The translations under genes were made by a program, and so were the position numbers. This document shows, in pieces, positions 1 to 13,918 of a DNA stretch of 64,000 nucleotides. A model generated the notes under the pieces. The model made no database searches. It worked only from the letters and a program-made list of their open reading frames with translations, and had not been told where the DNA came from. Source of the stretch: Sphaeroforma sirkka (taxonomy: Eukaryota; Opisthokonta; Ichthyosporea; Ichthyophonida); the NCBI GenBank assembly GCA_001586965.3, contig LUCW03002223.1, forward strand, positions 85,001 through 149,000. Direction: 5' to 3'. How positions within the stretch are numbered: position 1 is the first letter of the stretch; each line of letters opens with the position of its first letter.

Positions 1-530
1 TCATGGTGTCTATGTAGCTAACGGAGAAGTTATGTACCTATTTGACTCATATAAGCTGTGGTATTCTATATAGTACTCATGGTGTCTATGTAGCTCATTG
101 GAGATACCTATTTGACTCATATAAGCGGTGGTACTCTATATAGTACTCATGGTGTCTATGTAGCTCATTGGAGATACCTACTTGACTCATATAAGCGGTG
201 GCATTCTATATAGTACTCATGGTGTCTATGTAGCTAACGGAGAGACTATGTACCTATTTGACTCATATAAACGGTGGTATTCTACATAATACTCATGGTG
301 TCTATGGAGCTCATTGGAGATACCTATTTGACTCATATAAGCGGTGGTATTTTATGTAGTACTCATGGTGTCTATGTAGCTAACGAAGAGACTATGTACC
401 TATTTGACTCATAAGCGGTGGTATTCTATATAGTACTCATTGTGTCTATGGAGCTCATTGGAGATACCTATTTGACTCATTTGAGCGGTGGTATTCTGTA
501 TAGTACTCATGCTGTCTATGTAACTGACTG
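1..530. repeat. Tandem repeat array, about 8 copies of a 70-76 bp unit
   Basis: Each unit carries ACTCATGGTGTCTATG, then GACTCATATAAGCGGTGG and TATATAGTAC. Unit starts near 1, 77, 147, 217, 293, 363, 437 and 507 give periods of 70 or 76 bp. The difference comes from a short insertion after the GTAGCTAACGGAGA variant. The array probably continues to the left of the window. No coding potential is visible. If the S51 gene to the right has further 5' exons outside the window, the array lies within or beside one of its introns. Confidence 0.9.
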
Positions 531-1343
531 AGGTTATCAATTGGTGCATAATGTGTTCGAGAAGGCTGGCTACATACTGTTCAGGCCAATTTGCTTATGC
601 GCTGTGCCTTAAACCCTCCAATCGACACTCAAGAGAGGGAGAAAAAAAATACGAGAGAGAGAGTAAAAGAAAAAACACCAGGCTTTTTTTTTAAAAAAGC
701 TTTACAAAACCCCCTTTCACTAACTAACGCACGCAGCTATCTCAACCGCACAACTAAGGGCACTCGGCCATTCACTTTAAATCACTCGTCTGTTATATGT
801 GCTCAACACTTGGCTTGACCACTGTTTTCACCACCCTCGAAGTACTGCGTAGACAAACACATACCTTCAGTATACTCCTCCTTCCGAGATGGGTGATACA
901 AGGCGGCGTGTAATCGTAAGCGAAGGCATTAAGTATGCATCTGCGTGTGCCTTTGCCTACCACTCGCGACCAGTATTCGAGTGTAGCTCAATTCCTATTT
1001 ATATAGGGATGCTCACTCGCTCCCCATGCTTGCAATACAATCACACACCTCTGCTACCTGTGACTTTCTGGTAAAACGTTGAAAGCGGCTTGGGTATTTG
1101 ACTCCCTACGACAAATGTGTACACTAAGCCTACGTAGATCACGCACAGCCTGTATAAATGTATGCCATTTCCGTTTACTTACTAACAGGGAGTGTGTGTG
1201 ATTTCCGGCTTCCATATTTATACGCTATCTCCACACACCACGAGAGCGTGCAGCAACTCTGCCATGCACACACCTCTCGCGACTCCGTTCAATGCTATCG
1301 GGCTACTTGTGTCTAAACTTCTCTCTGTGAACATAAACTACAG
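531..1343. other. Non-coding stretch upstream of the first visible S51 exon
   Basis: Short open frames exist here, but none resembles the N-terminal half of a family S51 peptidase or anything else I recognise. It is most simply read as intron or upstream sequence of the peptidase gene. Confidence 0.4.
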
Positions 1344-3507
1344 GGGTGTTGTGCTCGTCGGTGGTTCTGCTGGGGCTATCTGCTGGTTTGATGGTGGTCA
1401 CAGTGACAGTATGGACCCAGCCACGTACAAGAACGATATGCTGCATTTACATCCCCACGCAAACGAGACGGCTTCTCATGCCTCGTGGAAGTACATTCGA
1501 TCGCCTGGTCTGGGTAGGTTGGTGCGTATGCGGTATAATGTAGTGTGTGTATACTGACTTGTAGGTGGTGGCCAGACATGTGTGATATATGTATGTTAAG
1601 CATCGGTTGTTGTAAGCGTGTGTTTATGAGTGTGCTTTGTGGCTGCACATGCGCACGAGGTTTAAGATCGACCTGTGCAAGTCGCAGGGGAGACGTAGCA
1701 CATACCAGAAGATCTCACAGACATCAATCCGACAAAACACGCCGGAGCTACTTTCAGTTTTGGGTTCTCCAAATTGCGGTGACACACCTCCCTACAGGTA
1801 CACTGAGCTTTTCCTTGGGTAGGGATACCTGTAGGGCCTCAACTCCAAGAGTCCATGCTAATAGAAATATCAACTTTGAGTGTTTTAATTGACCTACAGT
1901 GTGCTAACGTGACCAACTCCTGTATGCTGAAACATTTTTGTGTGTTATCTGCAACGGTGGCAGCTTGGTTTAAGTGGTTCGGGAACAGCCAAGCGTAATA
2001 TAAAAACACTTCACTTCTGCTTTACAGACAATATGTGTACATCTGCAAGGGCCTTACCAGCACAGCCCATGCAAAATTGTCGAGACCTTATACTGTAGAC
2101 CTTATAAAAAGGCGCAAGAATTTGTTATATCTTAACTGACAATATGAATAAAATATGGATTATGGTTGTCTGGCCGGTCTCTTGAATATGAAAACGTACA
2201 TTTAACCAACACTGAGCATCCAAATACTCTGCAAAAGAAAGTATCCCAACTCTAGGTCTTAAAGTATGTGATAGTTCGTGGTATACGAATATGTGCTTGA
2301 GGCTGTTACTACTATTATCACCAACACACCACCAACAACTCACTTACTGGGTCAGGATTTCTGCCGGGGTTGATGGTACCGCACTTTGACAGACGCGAGA
2401 GCAATGGTCTACTGCGTGCAGACGATTTCTTCCGCATGATGCTGAAACACACTGGCGAAAGCGGCATCGCCATTGACCACTATGCTGGATTGATTATTCG
2501 TGGAGATAACTACAGGTGTGTTATTGATTCCGTATACGAGTGTGTGGCTGCTTGTGCTAGTATCACTATGCTGGATTAAATATTCGTGGAGATATCTACA
2601 GGTGTGTTATTGATTCCGTATATGAGTGTGTGGCTGCTTGTGCTAGTATCACTATGCTGGATTGATTATTCGTAGAGATAGCTACAGGTGTGATATTGAT
2701 TCCGTATATGAGTGTGTCGCTGCTTGTGCTAGTATGCGGGCGGGTATATTTTCGTGTGAGTTTGCAATGTGCGTTTGCGTATACACGGACGAAGAGATAG
2801 CTATGGGTTTTAGGGTTTTTTAGTTATTCACAGGGTAGCATCCACGTTTCGTGTTGGAGCTTTGTGTATTTGTGTGTGGATATGTGCAGCAGCTTGCTTG
2901 TACCGTGGTACAGGTAAGGTTACGTCGGAGCGTGCGTGTAAAAGTGTGTATGTGTCGGCTAATTTGGTGACAGAGGGGAGTGCGCGTCGATGTAGCATAA
3001 AATATAGATTTTATTGTTCGCATGAAACCGATAAGACTCAACAAATTTGAAGCGTATAATGAGGTTCTGAAGTTAATACCAAATCAATAGCTTTGACATG
3101 ATTTTTAACATCCAGTGGACTCCAAAATGTGTATATCTTTTACCGTGTTCGTTATTCCCACTTTCCGCTAATATATTACGCAGGGAGTATTTTATAGTAT
3201 AATTGCACTCCGATGTTGTTCTAAAAATGTTGATCCTATTAGTATATTCCTCCAATGCCACGCAATCTATAGAATGTTTGCAGCCAAAGGTAAACCAGGC
3301 ACCAATCTTGATGGCCACTTTGACCGCACCGACAAAGGTGTGCCTACTGTATGGCAAGTGAATGTGCTTGGGACGAGTTCGATTATGCAGGTACTACCCC
3401 CGGCTGTGGGGAGCTTGTCAGACCTCCTGAAGCCCGCACGCTTTGTCAATGAAGATTCTTTGCTCGAAACTGCGCGTAAAGAGAATCCGGATGATGGGAT
3501 CTGTTGA
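1344..3507 (+). CDS. Peptidase family S51 (peptidase E / cyanophycinase-like), 3' exons
   Basis: Three exons join in phase at consensus splice sites: 1344-1513 (acceptor CTACAG, donor GTAGGT), 2356-2515 (acceptor GGTCAG, donor GTGTGT) and 3273-3507 (acceptor CTATAG, stop TGA). The first exon encodes VVLVGGSAGAICWF, the S51 nucleophile elbow with Ser in GGSAG, followed by HSDSMDP. The second begins FLPG and has the PHFDRRESNG segment that supplies the family's His. Together with an Asp these would make the Ser-His-Asp triad. The second exon continues into GIAIDHYAGLII, typical of the family's C-terminal half, and the third ends after a plausible S51-like tail. Family members are cytosolic exopeptidases or cyanophycinase-like enzymes; the substrate cannot be told here. 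The N-terminal half is not visible and probably lies left of the window. The end of exon 2 is tandemly repeated in the following intron. Confidence 0.75.
2481..2735 (+). repeat. Triplicated exon end plus splice donor (86 bp x 3) in the S51 gene
   Basis: Units start at 2481, 2567 and 2653 with an 86-bp period. Each contains the last 35 bases of S51 exon 2, the donor (TACAGGTGTG) and about 50 bases of intron. The first copy is the real exon end. The downstream copies keep a GT donor but the added 86 bases shift the frame and lead to a stop, so use of a later donor would truncate the protein. Confidence 0.85.
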
Positions 3508-5204
3508 GCTTTATCACAAATCAGTTTTTTCAAGCAACCTACCACAAGACTGTGCTATGAAAGCCAGCTCTCTGTTGGAGCAGTGTGTTTATAACCGTTT
3601 TGCCGATAGTTTGACATAGTGTACGTGTATCAGCTGATTGGTTCATCACAATAACCAATATGCACGGGAACAGTCAGAATGTGAACTTTCGGTATGGGAG
3701 TCATATAGCTTGCCTTTCATTTCGAGTGGGATATTTCCAGAATTACGATTGTGTTAAAAGAAATAAAAATAAATGTGTACAAACTAACACGATGTCGTGC
3801 GAGCGATGTAATAGAAACAAAATTATGAACGTATATAAAGTACATTTACGATCGATCCAAGTCAACCGTTTTGTGTTTGTACAGATAGTAGTAAAAGTGA
3901 AAATCCGTGTTTATACGAAAAGAAAAATTTGAACAGCACTTTCAATCACAAACGCGTGCTATGCGAGAAGCACGCGTTTTGAGCGTGTGTGGTGAACAGT
4001 TCGCGAGGATCAAGATCTGACACCGTCTACGGCATTGCTTGCACCTTTGCAATGTTCACATTGCGTTAGTGTTACATTCGTGCTGCTGTCCAAAAATTCG
4101 TACTCTACGTTTCCTTACTATGAAAAGACCTTAACAGCGACGTGAAACAGTCATATAACTTAAGAACTTTATGAGGCATATGTTGTTTATCGGCACGGAC
4201 ATATCTTACGATTCCAATGATCTTAGTGTGTCTATCTCCAAAGGTCGTAAAATAGCAAAAGTCCATCCCGATTTTGTCAATTCAATTTTCAAATGAAATT
4301 TACGCTCCGTTTGTAACCTCCTTTTCCAGGCATGAGCGAGGTCAAAGAAGTAAGGCAAAATATTGTGGCAGCATCGTTGATACTGAAGACCGAGCTGGTC
4401 AAATTCTGCAGTATCAGCTATTTAAGACTTAAAAGTTGTCCTGGGAATGGGAGGCACCGTGCGACCTCAAACTCCGCAGTCTGCACAGTGCCGAAATATA
4501 TTAGCGGCGATAATATGAATACAATTTTATCAAACCGTTTGATGAGGCATATGATAGAGTCGAAAGTTTACAACTTAAGCCAAATCAGTATTAACAAAAA
4601 GGACACCGCAGGGATAAACCTAAATTGAGTTCACCCATCTGATCGTACGGCTGTTCGTAGTGATTGTTCTATTTAACTCGAAAATTCCTCTAGCTTTTCC
4701 TTCTAGCATATTTTTGGGCTCTCGCGTCAATATTGACTTTATGATCTCAGTGTGGAGAACGATTTCTGTCGCCTCATTACGCATAGTAGAAGACGCGTTT
4801 CCCCTCTATGTAATGTTACTTGATTGAATCTGCGCGTGCACAGAGCTAGTGAAAGTGACGCTCGAAGAAACCAGCGCAGAAATCTCAATACAATCGCTTT
4901 ATAGGTTTTATGAAACAAAAACGCACACTGAAAACCATGTGAGCAAATGGCTTGATCGAGCACTTACGCTTAATATTAGAAATTGATACCGGCTCTGTAC
5001 ACAAGCTTATTCTGTGGTGCGAATGTTTGTTGAGTATATGTGCCTCTTGTAGGTTGTATTTGGGAACAGAGGTCAGTATGGATACTGGATAGGCACTTAC
5101 ACGATTAGCAACGGCCGAATTGCGATTTGATCGAACGCAAGTTTAAACTCCCCATGTCTGTGCAAAGATATGCTGTAGGTACTGTTTCGAGGACTTTACA
5201 TGTG
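3508..5204. other. Non-coding stretch after the S51 gene
   Basis: Short open frames only (for example 3660-3932 and 4332-4628), with no recognisable domain or splice structure. It contains one perfect hairpin, listed separately. Confidence 0.5.
3950..3979. other. Perfect inverted repeat (hairpin)
   Basis: AAACGCGTGCT and AGCACGCGTTT form an 11-bp GC-rich stem around an 8-base loop in an AT-rich setting, about 440 bases after the S51 stop codon. The function is unknown. It could be a foldback remnant or a structured RNA 3' element. Confidence 0.6.
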
Positions 5205-5490
5205 AGCCGATACTGTGTTTGTACCTCAATAATTATAACCTTTTAGAAGACAATTAGACTTTCAAATGTCGTTCTAATCCATAGTGTGCTTGTATCTCAT
5301 AATTATAAACTTTCAGAAGACAACTAGACTTACAAATGTTGTTCTAACCCATAGTGTGGTTGTATCTCAGTAATTATAAGCTTCCAAAAAACAACTAGAC
5401 TTTCAGATGTTATTCTAACCCATGTGTGCTTGTATCACAGTAATTAAAAGGTTTGAGCAGACAACTAGACTTTCAAATGTTGTTTAGGCA
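5205..5490. repeat. Diverged tandem repeat, about 4 copies of a ~78-bp unit
   Basis: The motif TTGTATCTCAGTAATTATAA, then AGAAGACAACTAGACTTTCAAATGT and TTCTAACCCATAGTGTG, recurs four times with substitutions and small indels. No coding signal. Confidence 0.8.
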
Positions 5491-6634
5491 GATTGATGAC
5501 ATAATTTCTGATTAAGGATGAGTTGATCAAATATCTCAGAACACAAAATAGCAATCGTGATAACACGGAAGATGCAGAAAGTAAACATTTCATTCCGTTG
5601 GTACGGATACACCACAAATACTTAACCCTAAACCCTTCAGATTATAGCAATCTTCAATAAGTCTATTGTGTACAGATAATCTTACAAGCGCGACAAGTCT
5701 GTTTTTCTTCCTTCTCGTGAGGGACAATTCATAGACGCATGCCAAAATTTGTATTGCCAGTTGCGTAATATACATTGATTATTAGGGAGTATATATAAAA
5801 AGCGGAAAACTAGAACCACTATCACACATCTCAAATTTATCGTGAAGGGGAATGATAGTTGACAGGGCGCTCGCGATCTCAGAGATTACAAGATCATCTA
5901 TTAGGCTTAAATTAACTCGAAGGCATCCAGGATATTTGCTACCGTCGGCGGCTTTTTAAGGTAGTTGAGTTGATGAGTTCAATACCCAAACGTGCCACAA
6001 CCAAGAGCAGATCATGGATGTAGAGGTGGAAGTTATAGGGTGCAAGAGTGTAGGTGAAGTCCCCTCACGAAATAGTCTAGATAAATCAGATGCGGACTAA
6101 TCCCGATCCCCCCAAATTCGATAGAAAGTCGTTTTGTCGGAGTTGCTCCTACTCAAAAAGTGAATTATAATTGTATCAACAGAATGTTTTTCTCGGATGC
6201 ATGTAAAGAGATTGTGGTGATACTTACTTTAATACCAAAACCACTAGGTCCCCGAGTACTGACTAGAACACCAAACACGAATTAGACAAAGCAGTCAACC
6301 GCGATCCCCTCCAAACTTCGATAGGAACTCGTTTTGCATGAGTTGAGATCCCCAATTGAAAAGGTGGACTATAATTTTGTCAAAAGAGTATTCTTTAAGG
6401 AACAAAAGTGATTTTATTTGCGTTGAGTAGAAATGAAATACAGGTGTATATCAGCATTTATTTGCCAAAAGTTGATGCGGGCAGATACGAATAATTTCAG
6501 GCCGAAATAGAATGCTAATGTTGGGATCTATAATGTAAATTTAGCTTCAATTCAAATCATCAAGTACCATACTATATGCATGAATGTGCGCATAAGTCGG
6601 TCTAAATAAAATTTAAAGGAAGAAACAGCTATTG
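5491..6634. other. Non-coding stretch with one old duplication
   Basis: Segments near 6,090-6,200 and 6,297-6,405 are diverged copies sharing CGATCCCC, TTCGATAG, CGTTTTG and ACTATAATT in the same order. Nothing else is recognisable. Confidence 0.45.
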
Positions 6635-7645
6635 CATGCATACAAATACAAGCATACATATTGGTGCAATCTTGTTCCGCACTGTCCGCCTGTGTAGTTT
6701 CATATGAAAAAAATTCATCGAAATTGTTGCGCACTACAGTTCCTGTTGTCTGAAAATATGTAGTTCATTTCCGGCCTCACGGGTTGTGCTTCGAAACATT
6801 CCTTTATTTGAAGGTTGAAATGGCTCACAGAGCTGACCATAATTTGGTGCTTTGTAGGCCTAACTCTGTTTTGGGCACTTATGTTTTCTGTTCACCACTA
6901 AAACTTGAACTTAATTCCTGATCACTCACTTGTTAAGCTGGTATGATCTCACGCCGCATCGTCATTGTGATCTGAACGATAACGCTGAATGAGTGATTTG
7001 TGCACAAGTTTTATCGGTGCATCATGTGCCGAGTTTTTCTGAAGGTGTCGCTACTACGTGATATATGTTGTTGGGTTTACAGTTTATATGAACTCAAGTC
7101 AAGATAGAGCCATCGTATGCATACAAATGAACTGGCGCAATAGTGTTCCGTGTCCGCCTGTGTAGTTTCACATGAAAAGGTTTTATCGAAATTGTTGCGT
7201 ATTTCAGTTTCTGATGTTTGTGAATTCCGTAGCTCATCTACGGCCTCACGGATTGTGCTTTGAAACTTTATATTATCTGAAGGTAAGGTTACAGACACCG
7301 CTGAAATTGCTCATGGAGATGACCATAATTTTTGTGGTTTCACGGATTGTACTTTGAAACTTTATATTATCTTAAGGTAAGGTTACAGACACTGTTGAAA
7401 TTGCTCACGGAGATGACCATAATTTTGTGTTTTGTGGGCCTCACTTTGTTTTGGAACTTATGTGTTGTCTTCGCCACATTTCGTGGCCTACCACCTTTTG
7501 AGCTGGTACGATCCCACGCCGTACCGCTATTGTGAGTGAACTATAAAGCAGAACAAGTAATTTTTGCACAAATCTTATTTGTACATCATGTATCAACCTT
7601 CATTTTTTTGTTATCGCAATTAAGTAATATATATTGTTGGGTGTT
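6635..7645. repeat. Diverged direct duplication of ~450 bp with an internal secondary duplication
   Basis: Copy 1 (about 6,635-7,080) and copy 2 (about 7,112-7,645) share GTCCGCCTGTGTAGTTTCA, ATCGAAATTGTTGCG, GGCCTCACGG, GACCATAATTT and the ending GATATATGTTGTTGGG / AATATATATTGTTGGG. Inside copy 2 a ~105-bp block containing GAAACTTTATATTATCT and GGTTACAGACAC is itself duplicated (about 7,250-7,430). The unit has no clear open frame and may be an old unclassified repeat. Confidence 0.75.
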
Positions 7646-7745
7646 CGTGAAACTCAGGAGTGCGTAAACAACTGTATGCTGCATATACAGTTGTGTCCCC
7701 TGGGTACTCTATTTAATCACATTTGTAGAACTAATAAACTGTTTA

Positions 7746-8095
7746 GGCGGTTCCAAGTGAAGATTTGTTTCGGGCGAATAAAATCCAAAAAATGGGGGGG
7801 GAGGGGGTGCTCTTTCCACTTTCGTCTTATTTTATAGTTAGGACTAGACTTGACCACTCTGTATCCATATTTAGGTAAAATAAGTAACGCGCCAAAGCAG
7901 GCCCGCCCTCTTCACGGTTGTAACGCTAGCATTGCTTTAAACATTGAATTTTGAACTATTCAAATGCACCCGTATGTCCACTGAGGCGGTTCCAGGCTGT
8001 ACCTATGGTCCAATTTCAAAAATGCGAGGCGCGAAGTGAAAAGTGCTCAGCCTAGAGGGGGATTCGCCTGAAACAAATCTCCACTTGGAACCGCC
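7746..8095. mobile_element. MITE, 350 bp, PIF/Harbinger-like
   Basis: Terminal inverted repeats of about 33 bp begin GGCGGTTCCAAGTG and end with its complement CACTTGGAACCGCC; the arms differ at only two or so positions. A 3-bp TTA flanks both ends (7,743-7,745 and 8,096-8,098), the target preference of PIF/Harbinger elements. There is no transposase, so it is non-autonomous. An internal GAGGCGGTTCCAGG near 7,983 resembles the terminus and may mark an older end. Confidence 0.8.
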
Positions 8096-8098
8096 TTA

Positions 8099-9988
8099 GT
8101 GTAATCGAATCTTATCACAAATTTGAAAGTTTTCTGTTCGAGATCGTATACGTAGAATTGATAGAACAAACCAGCTTGTGAATAAGTGGGCTTGTGATCA
8201 TGTATTCTTTTCACGAAGTTATGACAAGTCTATGTTTTCGCCGGCTGATATCTCTATTGGGGAAAAAATGATTGATGACAAGAGAGATTTGATTCTCTTT
8301 ATTGAAGATCGTGCACTCTCTCATCCAACTGATCCTGCATCTTGATTGACGTATGGTTTGAAATATAATTTAGAACTTCACAGCCTACATTCAATACTTA
8401 AGCATATCATTGACTTAAATCGGAAACGAGTTTAAAATGACGACGAGCCATTGCAATCAACTATAAAGTGAAGAAACTATGAAGTGGAATTGTGTACGAA
8501 AGTATTTTGGTTGTTGTCCAAGTTCGTGTTAGTTTTGCCATATAGGAACCATCCTTATAACCTAAATAACTGTCTCTCCATTCTAACAGCTAGTATGAAA
8601 AATGTTCACACATGTACAAACTTGCTTTCCCGTAAGTTCGAAGCTCCGAGGTGGACGCAATGTATGGAGACTCTAAGGGCCCTGAAGCTGAAGTGGCACA
8701 CTACTAGCTGCAACAATTCATCTATAAAGTTAAAATACGCATGAGATACCATCCACACTTACACTGCAATCACGGCACCCGATAATGTCACCACCAAGAG
8801 TAGACCCATTCGTACAAAACAACCGAGTGTGCGGCTTTCCATCAAGAAGAGCTTAAACAAGTGTCGAACAATCACTTTGCTGCAAAAAAAAAGCGTATCA
8901 CGTGCATATAGCTACTTTTTACCGCGATATTGAGTCAGCAATCATCAGATCCTGTCGCCTTGCAACGGCTGCAACAATATAGCCAACGATATCGTTGATG
9001 TTTCATTTACAAATCATATCTGTACACCTTCTCAATAAAGCTTCAGTATATCAGAAGGGGTATCAAGGTAACATTAGTTAAAAACGCACTATGATGACGT
9101 GATTATAACTTTATGTGGGTACCAGAAGTCTTGAGTCTTATATAACTAAGTTGAAAATGTCAATATCAAAGTCATCATATATGTCTACTGTGCAATTGAT
9201 TCTCATCTCATACTCTACTTAAACTAATACTTTCTGATTAAGCTGTCATATGCAATGATGATTGAGCAGCTTGACGATTGATATACATGAAAATAAAAAG
9301 TTTAGATAAAAAGTATAAATGAATATTCCAAACCGTTGAAAGGATAGTTTAGTTTCAATGGATGTTCGGTAGCATTTAATTGCAGTGTTATTGCTTAGAC
9401 GCCATGTGAATGTGTGATAATAGACTCCCATTGGAAAAAAAACCGATATCCTTACCGAAGCCGAGTTTATCCAGTCATCATAGATTTAAATTATCTTCCG
9501 TCTAGTATACACGACTGTAGCTTATCTGGAATTTCGCTGAGTAACAGCTAGCTACAGTTGTTATTGAATATGTGTAATCATGGGATGATTTCGCTTATTA
9601 TGTACGATATCAGTGTTGTTATACCTAAATCAAACTTGAGAAGAAGAAAATCCAAAACACCAAGCTGGTGCAGAGACACACTGCATGTTGTGTAGCACTG
9701 GAACCATCTACTAGCGACTTAACTTCTGGTCGCAATTATTCGAACGATAACGTATAAGCTTCTCTAATGAGCAAGTTCTTCAAACAGAATTCTAATTATC
9801 AAGCGATCAACACTCAAGCCGTACGTGGTGTCGGGTAAAGGCGTTGGTAACGTGGTAGTCGCCATTCTAGTGATGGTATGAGATTATCAACTTAGAAGTT
9901 TCGAAATCAAACTCGAATTTAGTCCGTTGTTTCAAAAATTGAGATCTTGCAATAAAGTCTACAAACTAAAAGTGTCCTACTGATCTAT

Positions 9989-9994
<6 letters not shown>
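8099..9994. other. AT-rich non-coding stretch
   Basis: Only short unsupported open frames on either strand. No repeat, RNA gene or domain was recognised. Confidence 0.45.

Positions 9995-10043
<49 letters not shown>
9995..10043. repeat. (AT)n microsatellite, ~49 bp
   Basis: Uninterrupted TA dinucleotide run. Confidence 0.95.
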
Positions 10044-10044
<1 letters not shown>

Positions 10045-10621
10045 TAAATACGTAATATTATATCACTTTTTGCTTGAATATTTTTATTACTAAGACTCTA
10101 GTTGATGTCAACATGATGGTTCGGGTGCAATTTATCGTTTCGGTGCACATTGATAACCTGTCCCTCGCTTATCATTGCTACAAAGGCAAAGCCAGGCAGC
10201 GTAGACGCAGTATAACGTTTCGTGGTAAAATATACCACACACGTACAGGCACAGCAGTTATTGAGTCACACTCTGCATCCCACGCGTCTGATTTTTTTTT
10301 TCCGGGATAATTAGGCTTGGGGACAAAGCCTGGCTGTCGAGTCCACTTGAACGTATGGGTGCGCTTTTCTGATCTTTGTCCATATGTAGTGATAGGCAGG
10401 ACTCTGATAAACACGCGTTTGCTGACACTAGACATCGAAATCAAAATGGCACGCATTTAATACTTGTTCCATGAGATTATGGTTGTACAATCTACCACAT
10501 CTGCCAAAATTATATTCATCGGGTCTTACAATAGGTATCCTCATCGTGGTTATGTACAGTTGTTTTTGAACATATTTCGTTCACAAACACGTCTGTTAAT
10601 TTTATCTTTATTTTATAGTAG
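10044..10621. other. Stretch with no supported gene
   Basis: A 92-residue minus-strand open frame (10,178-10,456) has a coding-like composition but no recognisable domain, start context or partner exons, so I do not call it. Confidence 0.35.
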
Positions 10622-11427
<806 letters not shown>

Positions 11428-11517
11428 GAATAATATCATTTATTTCAAAATGACAAGTATGTATGTTACAATGTATGAACATATGGTATGGCTCTCATAG
11501 TGACTGTAGTGGTTCAG
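11428..11517 (-). mobile_element. 5'-truncated LINE copy, 90 bp of 3' end
   Basis: This is the reverse complement, at roughly 95% identity by eye, of the 3' end of the LINE at 49,000-51,345. It spans the codons for the final residues, the stop region (GACTATGAGAGCC-like) and the tail ending AAATAAATGATATT. Severe 5' truncation is usual for non-LTR retroposition. It shows that the LINE family has transposed more than once in this genome. Confidence 0.8.
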
Positions 11518-11530
11518 CGTCCGCGATTAG

Positions 11531-11925
11531 TTAAATCATCCCGGCGTCGTCCAGGCAGTTGTTGTCGTCCAACAGCCGTGTGTCGCGCGAGGCACCGGCT
11601 ACAAGCAGTTGTCTGGACATACTTTCAGTACAAATTGTCTTCATTGTTACAAGTGGCAGAATGACTGTAGTGGAAACAAAAATGTGCGACTTATATATCC
11701 AATTTCTTTTTATTATTATAATCATTAAGGCAGTTTTTTTTTTTTTTTTTTTTTGAAACACCACGTACCGGCTTCCTCAATCCCCAGCTGCTCCCCTGTC
11801 GGCTCCCCAAAGCCCACCTTCTGAGTGGCACATCCAATAGTACCACTCAACCTGCTGAAACCGAACTTGATTTGGTATCGGTACCTTACAGTGCTACCAT
11901 CCACAGCAAAAATAGTCGATGCGAC
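11531..11925 (-). CDS. Possible last two exons of an unrecognised host gene
   Basis: On the minus strand an open segment from about 11,925 to 11,769 ends at a donor GTACGT. A final exon runs 11,664-11,531 after the acceptor CACTACAG. The phases agree (one base plus two), and the joined frame ends in a hydrophilic tail LLDDNNCLDDAGMI before TAA. The intron contains a long A-tract. The upstream boundary and earlier exons are uncertain: an open segment at 12,185-11,952 could be another exon or chance. I do not recognise the protein. A pseudogene or a chance open frame is possible. Confidence 0.35.
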
Positions 11926-11933
11926 GTTTCCAA

Positions 11934-12954
11934 AAAAAAGAAAAGAAAATTTTAAATTAAATCCGATTTTTTTTTTTTTGCCGTACTTGCAATATGTTTG
12001 ATCGCACTGTTTGATTGTCGGTGGTTTCGTGCCGGCGAAACAAGTGTTATGTACAAGGTTGCAGGATCTAGTGACTTATTGGACAGTAACGTGCCAACGA
12101 ACAAAGCTCCGTGGACCGCAGTGGCGGTCAAGAATTGGCCGGCGACTGGAATTATGCCAATGTAAGGACTGACCGAACGTGACAAACTAGAGTATATTCG
12201 CGTGTTTGAACTGTCTTAGAAGATTCGAAAGCAACAGTAGATTGTAAATAAAATATTGATGATTTATATCATTATTATTATTATTATTGAATGATGCATA
12301 TTATTAGAGGAAATACTCCAAATGTACATGGCCTACATGGTAAAGTCACTAAATGTGCATACAGATTTACGGGTACGTTTTCTAAATACCTTAAAGAAAT
12401 TCTCTAAATGCAAGTTTCAATCCTTTTCTCAAATATATTTTAATGAAAAATTGAAAGTACATATAAAGATTTTTTATGTACATTTAGTGACTTTCCAGTG
12501 CTGCAGTTTTTTTTTGACACCAGAGTTCGAAACCAGTTCGGAACCTTTTCATAATACAAGGATTCAACACCAGTTCGGTATTTTACATGGCCGCGTTATC
12601 AATAGTGAACTTGATTTTTCAAAACCAGTCTCTGAAGCATCTTCAACAATAAACAATTACATTCATACTAATTTCTTTCTGTGTACCATTATACTGCTGA
12701 GAGCTTGTACACAGAACAATGTCTGTATATTAATATACTTTGAGCGGTGACACAATACAATCCAAGCATAGCGCAAATGTATATAAATAGTACAACCCCC
12801 AGGAACCAACTGCTAAGCAATAAAGGTTTACAGTAGACTAGATGTAGACCGGCAACGAAGTTAGCTGATTCAGACACCATATGTCGGCTGTACACCGGAC
12901 GAAAAGGTCAGTAATTCAATATGTAAGTAAAATTTCTATGTATGTAGGTACGTA
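11934..12954. other. AT-rich stretch without a supported gene
   Basis: Contains a 142-residue open frame (12,322-12,750) with AT-rich codons and no recognisable domain, short A and T tracts, and an (ATT)n run near 12,270. Confidence 0.4.
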
Positions 12955-13618
<664 letters not shown>

Positions 13619-13619
13619 G

Positions 13620-13829
13620 TATCCTACATCTACTAATGTCTCAATAGGTCCAAGTAGATGAGTCATATCAAATATTCAAGCTATTAAAGCCATCAAAGTG
13701 AATTTAGAACACTTTGGAAATATTGGAAAAAAGAGCTTGTACTAAATTATTTAAAATACAAATAAAAAACCAATGTATTATCTCAATTGATCTTGATATT
13801 TTAGACTGACCGGAGGCCGTATTTCTACA
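13620..13829 (-). repeat. 3' LTR of the Ty3-like element
   Basis: Matches 40,115-40,323 along its whole length. On the minus strand it begins TGTAGAAA and ends GATGTAGGATA. A purine tract abuts its start, as expected for a 3' LTR. Confidence 0.85.
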
Positions 13830-13918
13830 TAGCCCCCCAGTAGCTTTTAGAACTACGAACGTACGTTAAGATACGATCTAGTTGGTAAAGCGAAAACCAA
13901 AGTAAAAAACGGTTTCGG

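Noticed and set aside
889-1074. 61-residue frame as the S51 first exon
   Set aside because: It shows none of the N-terminal S51 sequence and has no donor in a matching phase.
11952-12185. 77-residue minus-strand frame as a definite upstream exon of the 11.5-kb candidate
   Set aside because: No acceptor or donor pair joins it convincingly, so it is only mentioned as a possibility.
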